Shown: piece after piece, positions 26,137-35,321 of the stretch
Position numbering within the stretch: position 1 is the first letter of the stretch
How the letters are laid out: each line of letters begins with the position of its first letter
Source of the DNA: Bacteroidota bacterium
Lineage (GTDB): Bacteria; Bacteroidota; Bacteroidia; Palsa-965
Assembly: GCA_020402865.1 (NCBI GenBank)
Contig: JADBYT010000012.1
Coordinates: 86,359-150,358 of the forward strand
Reading direction: 5' to 3'
Length of the DNA: 64,000 nt
Notes under the pieces: model-generated
Told to the model about the DNA's origin: nothing
Seen by the model: the letters and a program-made list of their open reading frames with translations, nothing else
The model's database searches: none
Program-made: the position numbers and the translations under genes

Positions 26137-27903
26137 TTACTGCACAATAAGTCTGCGTGTTTCAGTTTCTCCGTTCGTAATAAGGGAAACAGAATACATA
26201 CCCGCTGGAAGATTACCCAAACTCATCGGTTGCGAATACCCGGCTGGGAGCGTAACGGAAAACACTTCTCTTCCGGCCACGTCAGTTACTTTCACCACGC
26301 TTGTCACATCCATCGCTTTATTAAATTTCACCATCACCTGATCCGTGGCTGCTGATGCCGGGTTGGGGTAAACTGTAAAACCAGCACCTTCATTCATCCA
26401 CTCATTCGTTTCCGGCTCTTCATTTGCCAGGCGCGATGAGGCGCTGAAACAAACAGGGGTTGGCACAAGCCATTCATACGCATACGAAATGGCTTGCTTC
26501 GTAATACCTTCAGTTGCATCAATAACACCTGCATAGGAAACAGTAGTGGCCGGTGAACTGTAAGCGCAACTTGAAGCAGTATAAGAACAGGGTACAGTTA
26601 ATGCTGAATTCGTATGCGCAATCCAGCCATGATTTTCATTAATCCACGAAAAACCCGACATCGCCACAGCATGCGTATTTCCGGCTACCCGTGTGGCATG
26701 GCTTATGCTTTCGTCCCATGCACCGCCATAGGTAAACCATTGGCCGGAAAACGGAATACCGCCTTTATTCAAATGCACTACATGCGCATTCCAGCCCATT
26801 CCCGGCGAGGTATTTTGTCCGGCCAGCGCATACGATACCGCTCCATACATATCAGTAAGTTCGATTACTTTTACATTGCGCTCAAAATAACCGGTAAACG
26901 GATAAATCTGCCTGTTCCAGTGCACTGTGGTAGCGGAAAGATTAATGAGCATGCCCCAGGCATCAGAATCATAAGACGATCCTCCGAAATAGGTATTGAA
27001 AGCGCCTGCAAGCAGCAGACAATTGCCATAATTAGCCGTGCTCACATGAATCATGTCAAATACTTCGATGGACGAAGAAATGCCAGGTTCAATAAGTTGT
27101 GCATTGGCAAGAGGTGTACCGTTAGCTGCATTTACACGTTGTACAAACAACACAGGTACATTACCACGTACAGGATCTGCTTTTATGGCTGAACCGGCTA
27201 CCGCCAGTTCTGCACCACCCGAAGGGCCGGCCGGAACTTCGCAAACAGTTCTTGCTTCGTCGTTTTCGTTACTGCCGTTCATCAGAATATTGTATGAGCG
27301 GCACCAGAGCAATGTGCCGGAAAGATCAACACACATTACCGATGCGCGATAAGCTGAGTTTGCAGTATCATACGTTTTACCACAGATATACAACCAATCA
27401 GGATTTATCTGCGAACGGATAACCTGAAAGGCCTGACCATTGCTGGTAAATTCATACATTTTTGTTTGGAGTGGAAACCCGGCGGCATCCAATTTTTGCC
27501 AGTACACACCTCCTAAATTGGATCCGTCGGTCTGGTAATAATTCCCAATCACAATTGTTTGTCCATCATTTATCGGGAAAGCAGCAAGGCCTGTGGCTGG
27601 TCTGTATTGCCCGAGATCGTTGTAAATGATATATGTTTTTTTGAAATTAACAGGTTGGGTTAGTGTTCCGTTTTTATCACTTCTTAATACAACCGGAAAA
27701 CGATAGGCAAGGTTGGTGGCAATTCGGGTTTCGCCAGCTGTGATATAACCTAAAGGGGTTGCCGGAATGTTTTCTACGGGTGTTATCTGATTAAAAAACA
27801 CATCATACCCGCTTATTCCCGACGGATACACATTGTGATAGTTCTGCGCCTGAGTAGCTGCAAAAGAAAGCACAGCACAAATCAGAGTAATGGATTTTTT
27901 CAT
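26137..27903 (-). CDS. T9SS-secreted protein with type A sorting domain
   Basis: A 588-residue protein with a signal peptide (MKKSITLICAVLSFAATQAQ) and a C-terminal type A sorting domain: FTVYPNPASAATDQVMVKF, then VTDVAGREVFSVTLP, and NLPAGMYSVSLITNG up to RRLIVQ. Cargo with this domain is exported by the type IX system and anchored or released at the surface. The ~480-residue central part shows repeated beta-strand blocks (propeller-like spacing) but no catalytic motif I can name. It has its own promoter and terminator. Confidence 0.88.
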   Translation of the reverse strand: MKKSITLICAVLSFAATQAQNYHNVYPSGISGYDVFFNQITPVENIPATPLGYITAGETRIATNLAYRFPVVLRSDKNGTLTQPVNFKKTYIIYNDLGQYRPATGLAAFPINDGQTIVIGNYYQTDGSNLGGVYWQKLDAAGFPLQTKMYEFTSNGQAFQVIRSQINPDWLYICGKTYDTANSAYRASVMCVDLSGTLLWCRSYNILMNGSNENDEARTVCEVPAGPSGGAELAVAGSAIKADPVRGNVPVLFVQRVNAANGTPLANAQLIEPGISSSIEVFDMIHVSTANYGNCLLLAGAFNTYFGGSSYDSDAWGMLINLSATTVHWNRQIYPFTGYFERNVKVIELTDMYGAVSYALAGQNTSPGMGWNAHVVHLNKGGIPFSGQWFTYGGAWDESISHATRVAGNTHAVAMSGFSWINENHGWIAHTNSALTVPCSYTASSCAYSSPATTVSYAGVIDATEGITKQAISYAYEWLVPTPVCFSASSRLANEEPETNEWMNEGAGFTVYPNPASAATDQVMVKFNKAMDVTSVVKVTDVAGREVFSVTLPAGYSQPMSLGNLPAGMYSVSLITNGETETRRLIVQ

Positions 27904-27923
27904 GGTTCAGTATTTTTTTTTGA

Positions 27924-27956
27924 CGAAAGTAGCTGCATACTAAGCAGGCTTACAAA
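27924..27956 (-). promoter_or_regulatory. Promoter of the T9SS cargo gene (TTTG-20-TACTTTCG)
   Basis: On the minus strand TTTG (27956-27953) is followed after about 21 nt by TACTTTCG (27931-27924), 7 of 8 to TAnnTTTG. It is about 20 nt before the ATG at 27903. The rest of the 27904-28224 gap holds only a terminator for the next gene. Confidence 0.55.
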
Positions 27957-28176
27957 GTGGATCAAAAGGCAAAGTGAGTTGAAAAATCATTCCCCGCCAA
28001 ATCAGGCAAAACACATTATTCACTGAATATCAATACTATAAACGGTGTTATTTTTTAAGCACTGTGTATGAAAGACATACTCGATTTTCTTTCTCGCTGG
28101 CAAAAATGCTGTCATAAAATCAGTTCATGAATTGTTTTGAACTTTTTGATGAGCGTCTGTTAGCCGTTAGTCAATA

Positions 28177-28207
28177 AAAAATCCCGGCTCAAATGGGCCG
28201 GGATTTT
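28177..28207 (-). terminator. Terminator of the DUF4890-like gene
   Basis: On the minus strand TCCCGGC-type arms (28182-28188 and 28197-28203, GCCGGGA) with flanking AAAA/TTTT form a stem followed by TTTTTTA. It starts about 18 nt after the stop. Confidence 0.75.
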
Positions 28208-28224
28208 CAAATTATCGGGATGGA

Positions 28225-28713
28225 TTATTCGCCGTCGAGTTCAGGATCTTCGTCTGTGTCAACTTCTTCGGCACCTGCGCCGGAACCGGTTTGCTGAGGC
28301 TTAGCTTTTCCTTTGCCCTGTCCTTTACCTTTTCCCTTTGCTTTGCCTTTTGCTTTTTCAGCTTTCTTCTTCTGCATTTCAATCCACTTGGCATACTGCT
28401 CGGGGCTGAGGGTCGATTTCATTCCGTTATGGAACTCGTCGCGTGCTTTTTTGCGCTCTTCTTTCCATACTTTTTTGTCCTGATCTTTATATTTCTCGCG
28501 CAGTTCTTTCATTTTGTTGGCACGGGCCAAAGCAAGATCATGCACTTTCTTTTTCTGCTCGGCGTTGAGGCCGAGGTCTTTTTCCATTTTATTGGCGTAA
28601 TTGGTGGCACGCTCTTCGGGTGTTTTCTTTGGTTTGCTTGAATCGGGTTTCTGAGCCGAAGCTGTTACAGCAAAGCTTACGATCAAAAGCGCAAGGGCAA
28701 GAATACGTTTCAT
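28225..28713 (-). CDS. DUF4890/Spy-like small secreted helical protein
   Basis: A 162-residue protein with a signal peptide (MKRILALALLIVSFAVTASA). It then has a helical region with the pattern NKMEKDLGLNAEQKKKVHDL ... STLSPEQYAKWIEMQKKKAE, like the DUF4890/LTXXQ-type periplasmic helical proteins of Bacteroidota. The tail is very basic (about ten KGK/AKG units, residues 119-141) and then acidic (EEVDTDEDPELDGE). The frame extends to 28806, but the ATG at 28713 begins the signal peptide. A chaperone-like or metal-related periplasmic role is possible but unproven. Confidence 0.7.
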   Translation of the reverse strand: MKRILALALLIVSFAVTASAQKPDSSKPKKTPEERATNYANKMEKDLGLNAEQKKKVHDLALARANKMKELREKYKDQDKKVWKEERKKARDEFHNGMKSTLSPEQYAKWIEMQKKKAEKAKGKAKGKGKGQGKGKAKPQQTGSGAGAEEVDTDEDPELDGE

Positions 28714-28808
28714 TTTTTGTTGGTTAAGTTTGGCTAAAGATAGACAAACTGCGTGCCAAAGCGAAAATCCGTTGTACGGGGCATAATTTTTGCGTGACAA
28801 CATCATCT

Positions 28809-30266
28809 ATGAAGATTATTTACACGATTTTATTATGCTTGATTTCACCCGCTTTTGTATTGGCACAAACTAATCTTGTGCGTAATCCTTCATTTGAATT
28901 TGATACCATTGCCCCGCCGGTAGATCAGTTCAACTGGCACAGGTATGAGTCGTGGATGTCGGACCGGGCAAGCGATGCAGCCAATCCGCAAATTGTACTT
29001 ACAAAAGACTGGTATCAAACCACTAAGGGCACGCCCGACTATTTCAACTCGTGGCAGTCGAGTCACGTGGGTTTTGCCACAAAAAACGCCCGCACCGGAA
29101 AAGGGCGAATGGGTATTATAGCCGGCGTATGCCACCACAGCCCCGCCTCTTGGCTGATTTACCAGAACGGCTACTCAGAATATGTATCCACACGGCTAAC
29201 CCAACCGCTGGAAGCTGGCAAAACCTATTGTGTGCGCTACTACACGGCACTCGACCGCAAATCGAATTTTGCCGCTGCACGCATGGGAGCACTGCTCACC
29301 CGCGACAGCATGCTCATGCCGGAGTATGAACAGCAAATCTGGCAACAGCAACCGCAGGTAATGAACGACAGTAACCGCTACATTACCGCAAACATGGGCT
29401 GGGTAATGATTTGCGATACGTTTATCGCAAAAGGTGGCGAGGAATTTCTCACACTCGGCAATTTCGATTTTTACCGTCCGCGAAACATCCACAAAGTAAA
29501 CCACAAACTGCATGGCGGTATCCGCTGGAGTCCGATGGATAAGTTTGCGTATTACTACATTGATGATGTGAGTGTGACTGAAGTGCCGGATGATGCACCG
29601 GTTTGTGCAATTACGCGCGATAGTGTGGCGCGGAATAATCTCCTGCTGATTATTGACATTGAGAAAAACGAGCTGGATGTGGTGGCCGTGCAAACTGCGG
29701 TACATCAACTTGCGCAAACCATCAATCACAATGACATGATTACGCTTGTAATTCATTCACCAAATGGCGGGCAGGTACTTCTGGAAAACTGTCCTGCCGA
29801 TTCATTAGAAAAGATCAGCGCGGCACTTGGGCAAATTCGTTTAAGTGAACATCTGAAAAATAACTACACCGCTGTATGGGGTTATGAAGCCTTGCTTAAA
29901 AATTATTTACGTGATGGGAATAATCATGCAATTCTTATTACAAACAGGGAATTTAGCTATGACAGAAATAATTCGCACGTGATAGAAGATGCGGGGTATT
30001 ATCGGGATGTAAAGTTTTCGATGATTATGCTTGATAACAAAACAGCTCCGCGAAAAATGGAAAAACTGGTTGAAGAAAATAACGGGAATATCTTGGGCGC
30101 GGACGAAAAAACGCTTGCGGATGTGCTTGTGAAACAGGTTCCGCTTGAACAGCAAGACACGAAATATTCGGGGAAGAAAAACTATGTCATTGCCAGCTGG
30201 ATATTTCTAAGCAAGGTGCTTCCGGTGTTGCTGGTGGTGATTTTGTTTGGGGCGAGAGGGATGTGA
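28809..30266 (+). CDS. Secreted protein with N-terminal beta domain, VWA-like domain and C-terminal membrane helix
   Basis: A 485-residue protein with a signal peptide (MKIIYTILLCLISPAFVLAQ). Residues about 21-250 look like a galactose-binding-like beta domain (NLVRNPSFEFDT at its start). Residues about 260-430 resemble a von Willebrand A fold (LLLIIDIEKNELDVV, DMITLVIHSP, HAILITNREFSYD), but the MIDAS DxSxS motif is degenerate (DIEKNE). The end is one membrane helix (IASWIFLSKVLPVLLVVILF) and GARGM. The last 23 codons are duplicated 1,295 bp downstream, at 31488-31561. ATG 28809 fits the signal better than 28794. Confidence 0.65.
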   Translation: MKIIYTILLCLISPAFVLAQTNLVRNPSFEFDTIAPPVDQFNWHRYESWMSDRASDAANPQIVLTKDWYQTTKGTPDYFNSWQSSHVGFATKNARTGKGRMGIIAGVCHHSPASWLIYQNGYSEYVSTRLTQPLEAGKTYCVRYYTALDRKSNFAAARMGALLTRDSMLMPEYEQQIWQQQPQVMNDSNRYITANMGWVMICDTFIAKGGEEFLTLGNFDFYRPRNIHKVNHKLHGGIRWSPMDKFAYYYIDDVSVTEVPDDAPVCAITRDSVARNNLLLIIDIEKNELDVVAVQTAVHQLAQTINHNDMITLVIHSPNGGQVLLENCPADSLEKISAALGQIRLSEHLKNNYTAVWGYEALLKNYLRDGNNHAILITNREFSYDRNNSHVIEDAGYYRDVKFSMIMLDNKTAPRKMEKLVEENNGNILGADEKTLADVLVKQVPLEQQDTKYSGKKNYVIASWIFLSKVLPVLLVVILFGARGM

Positions 30267-30419
30267 GAAGGAGAATGAATGTGAGAATGAGTAGTTGTAT
30301 TTGACGGGAAGTTTCTGGTAATATTATTGGTGGATGTAAGCACTCTCGCGGCAAGTTGCAAACTTGCGAAAAGGTGGAGAAAAGTTTATCCGGCTTTGCC
30401 GGGGTAAACTTTCATCAGC
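30193..30419 (+). repeat. Direct repeat copy 1 (227 bp), including the 3' end of the VWA-like gene
   Basis: Bases 30193-30419 reappear at 31488-31714 with a constant offset of 1,295 bp and only about four mismatches (for example the A/G in GAGGGATGTGAG versus GAGGGGTGTGAG). The copy covers the last 73 bp of the VWA-like gene and 153 bp after it. It includes a GCAAGTTGCAAACTTGC element and a palindromic AGTTTATCCGGC/GCCGGGGTAAACT hairpin (30383-30410). The rest of the 30267-30595 gap is a degenerate second hairpin (about 30426-30452) and A+T-rich DNA that must carry the promoter of the next gene. Confidence 0.9.
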
Positions 30420-30595
30420 GTTGTTTTATCCGATTTTGCGGGTGTAAACCTTCTTCCTATGATTACAGCATTATTAGATTTTCTTTTTTTGCAAACCCCA
30501 CATCATTAATTAAGTGTCAATAAATTACAATATCACAGAATTAAAATCAATAGATCTAGGGATATAAATACATAGAATAATCTTCATTTTTGAGT

Positions 30596-31480
30596 ATGGA
30601 AATAGGTCGTGTTTTATCAGTTAAAGATATTTTTGGATACATTATTCCTGGCGGAATAATCATGGTATGCCTCCTAATATTAAAAAACTGGATACTAATT
30701 TCGGTACACACTGGAGTTATTCAAGAAATAGACCTCTGTTTATTTAATAAATATCCCTTATGGAAGTGGATTATAATAATTATATTATCAGTAGGAATTG
30801 GTTTTATTAATGCTGCTGTAATGAAAAACCTATCAATTATTTTAGGACAACTTACAAAAGACAATAGTGAAATCAGTATTCGACTAAGAGATTTTCTCAG
30901 AAAAATAAAAATAAAACCCAATGGAATTTCCTCAATAATTAAAGGAATTATTTTTTTTAGTCGAGCTATTAGTTCTACAATAAGAGTTAATGATGTAAAA
31001 CTAGATAAACATTTAATTTCCTCAATCATTGAAATTGCAATTGAGGATTTACCATTTTATTCCAAATACAGCTCTGTCAACATCAACGAAAAGTCAATTT
31101 CATTTAGGGAACGAGAGATTATGGAGAATGATGACTTTATTTATGAATGTAGGGACAGAGTCTATATGAACCATAGAAATGATAATGACTCAGTTTTAAT
31201 GAAACACTTGGATAGACTTTCAAGTAAAGAACAACTAATGCTAAATTTGGTTATACCCATAATGGTACTCGCATTTATATATATGTTTGGATTTTACAGA
31301 CATGGTGATTCTTCAGAAATTTGGTTATTGATAGCAATTTTTGTAAGCCTTGTTTCAGGTTTTATATGTAAGTGGGCCCACGGCTACTGGAAAATGAGCT
31401 GGGCACAGGAAGTTTATCTTATATACTATTTATCTGTACTTGAAAAACGCAAAAACACCACTATCCAGACATCAGAGTAA
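30596..31480 (+). CDS. A+T-rich orphan membrane protein, probably acquired
   Basis: A 294-residue protein with no family I recognise. There are two N-terminal membrane helices (about 13-33, GYIIPGGIIMVCLLIL, and 53-75, WIIIIILSVGIGFINAAV), a ~130-residue charged cytoplasmic-type domain (RLRDFLRKIKIKPN... ISFREREIMENDDF), and two C-terminal helices (about 215-235 and 240-260). Codon use is strikingly A/T-rich compared with all flanking genes. The gene lies alone between two 227-bp direct repeats, and its stop is 7 bp before the second repeat. The frame can begin at TTG 30590, but ATG 30596 is preferred. A role in defence or stress is possible from its context only. Confidence 0.65.
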   Translation: MEIGRVLSVKDIFGYIIPGGIIMVCLLILKNWILISVHTGVIQEIDLCLFNKYPLWKWIIIIILSVGIGFINAAVMKNLSIILGQLTKDNSEISIRLRDFLRKIKIKPNGISSIIKGIIFFSRAISSTIRVNDVKLDKHLISSIIEIAIEDLPFYSKYSSVNINEKSISFREREIMENDDFIYECRDRVYMNHRNDNDSVLMKHLDRLSSKEQLMLNLVIPIMVLAFIYMFGFYRHGDSSEIWLLIAIFVSLVSGFICKWAHGYWKMSWAQEVYLIYYLSVLEKRKNTTIQTSE

Positions 31481-31487
31481 TACTGCA

Positions 31488-31561
31488 CCAGCTGGATATT
31501 TCTAAGCAAGGTGCTTCCGGTGTTGCTGGTGGTGATTTTGTTTGGGGCGAGAGGGGTGTGA
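31488..31561 (+). pseudogene. Duplicated 3' fragment of the VWA-like gene
   Basis: About 23 codons identical to the terminal membrane helix of the 28809 gene except the last residue (Val for Met), without any start or upstream part. It is a by-product of the direct duplication. Confidence 0.7.
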
Positions 31562-31714
31562 GAAGGAGAATGAATGTGAGAATGAGTAGTTGTATTTGAC
31601 GGGAAGTTTCTGGTAATATTATTGGTGGATGTAAGCACTCTCGCGGCAAGTTGCAAACTTGCGAAAAGGTGGAGATAAGTTTATCCGGCTTTGCCGGTGT
31701 AAACTTTCCTCAGC
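31488..31714 (+). repeat. Direct repeat copy 2 (227 bp), with a duplicated gene tail
   Basis: It is about 98% identical to 30193-30419. Its first 73 bp keep the reading frame of the VWA-like gene's end (SWIFLSKVLPVLLVVILFGARG then V and TGA), now a headless fragment. It is followed by a tandem of two palindromic units with 40-bp period (31678-31705 and about 31720-31750) that runs to the end of mfd. I see no gene in 31481-31799. Confidence 0.9.
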
Positions 31715-31754
31715 TATGGGTTATCCGGCTTTGCCGGGGTAAACTTTCCTCAGC
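31678..31754. repeat. Tandem REP-like palindromes downstream of mfd
   Basis: Two copies of the unit TTATCCGGCTTTGCCGG followed by G/T-GTAAACTTTCC start at 31681 and 31721 (40-bp period). Each folds as AGTTTA-CCGGC / GCCGG-TAAACT. Similar units occur at 30383-30410 and, with an extended stem, at 49910-49949. The location just past the mfd stop suggests they may also end its transcript. Confidence 0.75.
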
Positions 31755-31799
31755 TGGCGCTTGTCAGCCTTTGCCTGCAGCTACGCTGCATGTGAGTAA

Positions 31800-34700
31800 T
31801 TATTCGGTTTCCTGCTGGATGTCAATCATCGGCTTCAGTGCCACCAGCGCAGCGGCAATAGAAGCAACACCTTCAAACGTTAGTGTGAGTTTGTTGTTGG
31901 CTTCTTTCATTTTAGCTGCGCGGGGATTGGCCTGAACGAATTTGAGTACAGAAGTAAATGCGTCAGACGAATAGTAGGGTGATTGCTGATTGCTGATGAA
32001 GTAGCAAATCATTTTTCCGTTTTTGAGCAGCACTTTTTCGATGCCGATATCCATGGCTATCCAGCGCAGGCGCACCGCATCAATGAGTTCAGTTACCGAT
32101 TCGGGGACAGGGCCGAAACGGTCGCGGAGCATGCTTTCGAAACGCATGAGGTCGTTGTCGGTCTGGCTGTCATCGAGCTGGCGGTAGAGTGCCAGACGTT
32201 CGGTGATGGTTTGCACATAGCCGTCGGGGATGTGAATGCCGAGATCGGTGTCGATTTGTGTATCTTTTACATACACGCCGATGTGGCGGGCGTTTGGATC
32301 ATCGCGGCGGCGGGTTTTGCGTTGCTGTTCTTCTTCGCGGAAGAGGTCTTTAAACTCGGTTTCCTTAAGTTCCTGAATGGCTTCGTCGAGAATTTTCTGA
32401 TACATATCAAAACCAATATCGGAGATGAAGCCGCTTTGTTCGCCGCCCAGCAGGTTGCCTGCGCCGCGTATGTCAAGGTCGCGCAGGGCAATGTGGAAGC
32501 CGCTGCCGAGGTCGGAAAATTCTTCAATGGCTTTGAGCCTGCGCTGCGCCTCGCTGGTGAGCATAAACGGCGGCGGCGTAAACAGGTAACAGAATGCCTT
32601 TCGGTTTGAGCGGCCCACGCGGCCGCGCATCTGGTGCAAATCGCTGAGACCAAACATGTGTGCATCGGTAATAATTATCGTGTTTGCGTTGCTCACATCA
32701 AGGCCCGATTCGATAATGGTGGTGGCCACCAGCACATCGTATTCGCCTTCAATGAAATCGACCATTGCCTGCTCCAGCTTCCCGGCTTCAAGCTGTCCGT
32801 GCGCCATTACCACACGTGCATCGGGACAAAGCCGCGAAACCATTCCGGCAATTTCGGGCAGGGTCTGCACGCGGTTATGCACCACAAACACCTGTCCGCC
32901 CCGCTGCATTTCATACGAAACTGCATCGCGTATTACCTCTTCATTAAACGTATGCAGCTCGGTTTGCACCGGAAAACGGTTTGGCGGCGGCGTGTTGATC
33001 ACACTCAGGTCGCGCGCACTCATGAGCGAAAACTGCAGCGTGCGCGGAATAGGCGTAGCCGTGAGCGTAAGCGTATCCACGTTTGTTTTCATGGTCTTGA
33101 GCTTATCTTTCACGGCTACACCAAACTTTTGCTCTTCATCAATTACAAGCAAACCAAGATCTTTAAACTTGATATCTTTGCTTGTAAGTGTGTGCGTACC
33201 AATGAGAATATCAATTTTCCCTTCGGCCAGTTTCTCAAGCACTTCCTTCTTTTCTTTTGCTGTGCGGAAGCGGTTGAGGTAATCTACTTTGGCCGGAAAA
33301 TCCTTCAGCCTGTCGCGGAATGTTTTGTAGTGCTGCAATGCAAGAATGGTAGTAGGCACAAGCACAGCCACCTGCTTACTGTCGCACACGGCTTTAAACG
33401 CGGCGCGAATAGCCACCTCTGTTTTCCCAAATCCCACATCACCACACACAAGTCTGTCCATCGGCGCATCGCTTTCCATATCGCGTTTTACGTCCTGCGT
33501 AGCTTTAAGCTGGTCGGGCGTATCTTCATAAATGAATGAAGCCTCAAGCTCGTTCTGCAAATAATTGTCCTGCTGAAACGCGTGCCCCACCTGCGCTTTA
33601 CGTGATGCGTAGAGTTTGATAAGATCGAAGGCTATTTCCTTCACCTTCGTCTTTGTTTTCTGCTTGAGGTTCTGCCACGAAGCCGAGCCGATTTTATCAA
33701 TGCGCGGCACCTCGCCTTCTTTACCGGCGTATTTCGCAATGCGGTGCAGCGAATGGATACTCACGTAAAGCACATCGTTATCGCGGTACATGAGGCGTAT
33801 GGCTTCCTGTACTTTGCCGTTCACCTCCATTTTTTCAAGACCGGCAAAACGCCCCACGCCGTGGTCGATGTGAGTTACGTAATCGCCGGGCTGCAGGCCG
33901 CGCAGTTCTTTGAGCGTCATGGCTTCTTTCTTGCGCTGATAGCCGTCGCGCAGGCGGAAGCGGTGGTAACGTTCAAAGATCTGGTGATCGGTAAAGCAGG
34001 CTATTTTCAGCTTGTGATCGATAAAGCCTTCGTGAATGGAAGCCACAAGCGGCGTGTAATCAATACGCCGGCCAATATCGTCGAAGATGGCGCGGATGCG
34101 TTCGGCCTGCTTGGCGTTATCGGCAAAGATCAGGTTGCGGTAGCCGTTGGTGGTGTGTTTGGAAAGTGTTTGCGTGAGCAGGTCGAAGTTTTTATTGAAT
34201 GCCGGCTGCGGCACAACGGTAAACGTTAAGCTGTGTGAAGCCTTGAGGGCAAAGCGATTTCCGAACTCTACGGCCGTAAGCTTTTCGAGTGAACGGCGAA
34301 AATCGTCGGCACCAATGTATTGCTCTTCGGGCGAAAGCCTGCGCACGGTGCTGCCTTCCACTTCGGTGCTGAAAATTTTCTGCGCCTGTTCAAACTCTTT
34401 CTGGATAAGCCCTTCGGCCTGCTCAATATCCATGAGCCACAACGCCTGGCTGAATTTTCCGTTGCCTGCCGAGATGAAGTAATCGAAAAACGATTCACGG
34501 CTTTCGGCCAGCAGCTTACCCTGCACGTTGGGAATAATGGTAAGGCGGTCGAGATTTTTTAACGAAAGCTGCGTGAGCGGGTCAAAGGTGCGGATGGAAT
34601 CTACTTCATCGCCAAAAAATTCGATGCGGTACGGATGTTCGTTGGCAAAGGAAAACACATCCACAATGCCTCCGCGTACCGCATATTGCCCGGCTTCATA

Positions 34701-35243
34701 CACATAATCCACATGCTCAAAGCCGTATTCAAAAAGCAGATCGGTGACAAACGCAATCGACACTTTTTCGCTGCGTTTGAGTTCGAGTGTATTTTTGGCG
34801 AGGAGTTGCCGTGTCACCACTTTTTCCGACAGCGCCTGCGGATACGTAACCACTACTGCACGCCCGTCGCGGCGTATGCGGTCGAGCACTTCGGCTCGCA
34901 GCAGTACATTGGCATTGTCGGTTTCTTCAATCTGGTAAGGCCGGCGGTACGAAGCAGGAAAGAACACGAGCGGAATTTCCAGCTTTTCGTCGCCTGCTTC
35001 ATTGGTGGTGGTGAGCAGTGTTTCGAGGTCGTTCAGGAAATACGCGGCAGCTTCTTTATCGGGCAGCACAAACATGTGCGAGAGCGGTGTTTCACGCATC
35101 ACTGCTGCCGCAATAACCGCCGGCAACGAGCCCGCCAGTCCGCGTAAATGCACACGTGCAGGTTGTGTTTCGCCAAAAGCGGCAGTAAGTTCGCGCACCT
35201 GTGTATCGGCGGCATATTGCTGTTGTAATTCCTGTAACGTCAC
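31800..35243 (-). CDS. mfd: Transcription-repair coupling factor Mfd
   Basis: A 1,147-residue ATPase that removes stalled RNA polymerase and recruits UvrA. Domains in order: UvrB-like N-terminal module (about 1-340), the CarD-like polymerase-interacting domain (about 450-520, GDYVTHIDHGVGRFAGLEKM), a RecG-type translocase with Walker A VCGDVGFGKTEVAIRAA, DEEQ box LLVIDEEQKFGV, motif III LTATPIPRTLQFS, and motif VI QMRGRVGRSNRKAFCYL, then the TRCF C-terminal domain (about 990-1110). Full length for the family. The start codon is GTG, preceded by AAGGTAAG. A hairpin lies in its leader (35299-35321). Confidence 0.97.
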   Translation of the reverse strand: MTLQELQQQYAADTQVRELTAAFGETQPARVHLRGLAGSLPAVIAAAVMRETPLSHMFVLPDKEAAAYFLNDLETLLTTTNEAGDEKLEIPLVFFPASYRRPYQIEETDNANVLLRAEVLDRIRRDGRAVVVTYPQALSEKVVTRQLLAKNTLELKRSEKVSIAFVTDLLFEYGFEHVDYVYEAGQYAVRGGIVDVFSFANEHPYRIEFFGDEVDSIRTFDPLTQLSLKNLDRLTIIPNVQGKLLAESRESFFDYFISAGNGKFSQALWLMDIEQAEGLIQKEFEQAQKIFSTEVEGSTVRRLSPEEQYIGADDFRRSLEKLTAVEFGNRFALKASHSLTFTVVPQPAFNKNFDLLTQTLSKHTTNGYRNLIFADNAKQAERIRAIFDDIGRRIDYTPLVASIHEGFIDHKLKIACFTDHQIFERYHRFRLRDGYQRKKEAMTLKELRGLQPGDYVTHIDHGVGRFAGLEKMEVNGKVQEAIRLMYRDNDVLYVSIHSLHRIAKYAGKEGEVPRIDKIGSASWQNLKQKTKTKVKEIAFDLIKLYASRKAQVGHAFQQDNYLQNELEASFIYEDTPDQLKATQDVKRDMESDAPMDRLVCGDVGFGKTEVAIRAAFKAVCDSKQVAVLVPTTILALQHYKTFRDRLKDFPAKVDYLNRFRTAKEKKEVLEKLAEGKIDILIGTHTLTSKDIKFKDLGLLVIDEEQKFGVAVKDKLKTMKTNVDTLTLTATPIPRTLQFSLMSARDLSVINTPPPNRFPVQTELHTFNEEVIRDAVSYEMQRGGQVFVVHNRVQTLPEIAGMVSRLCPDARVVMAHGQLEAGKLEQAMVDFIEGEYDVLVATTIIESGLDVSNANTIIITDAHMFGLSDLHQMRGRVGRSNRKAFCYLFTPPPFMLTSEAQRRLKAIEEFSDLGSGFHIALRDLDIRGAGNLLGGEQSGFISDIGFDMYQKILDEAIQELKETEFKDLFREEEQQRKTRRRDDPNARHIGVYVKDTQIDTDLGIHIPDGYVQTITERLALYRQLDDSQTDNDLMRFESMLRDRFGPVPESVTELIDAVRLRWIAMDIGIEKVLLKNGKMICYFISNQQSPYYSSDAFTSVLKFVQANPRAAKMKEANNKLTLTFEGVASIAAALVALKPMIDIQQETE

Positions 35244-35298
35244 CTTACCTTACTTTTAATTGTAGCTGCAAAACAGCAAAAGCCCGAAAGCACGTTTG

Positions 35299-35321
35299 CT
35301 CCGTTTCGGAATGAAACGGAG
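35299..35321. repeat. Hairpin in the mfd upstream region
   Basis: CTCCGTTTC (35299-35307) and GAAACGGAG (35313-35321) form a perfect 9-bp stem with a 5-nt loop about 55 bp before mfd. It could be part of the mfd leader or a remnant terminator for the gene at 35428. Confidence 0.35.

Noticed and set aside
29196..29756. 186-codon frame antisense to the VWA-like gene
   Set aside because: Shadow of the signal-peptide-bearing gene on the plus strand; no own features.
30193..31714. Transposon with target-site duplication
   Set aside because: The flanking repeat is 227 bp, includes coding sequence, and there is no transposase or terminal inverted repeat; a recombination-based origin fits better.
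32634..33539. Long plus-strand open frames across mfd
   Set aside because: Shadows of the Mfd coding region; the Mfd motifs on the minus strand are unmistakable.
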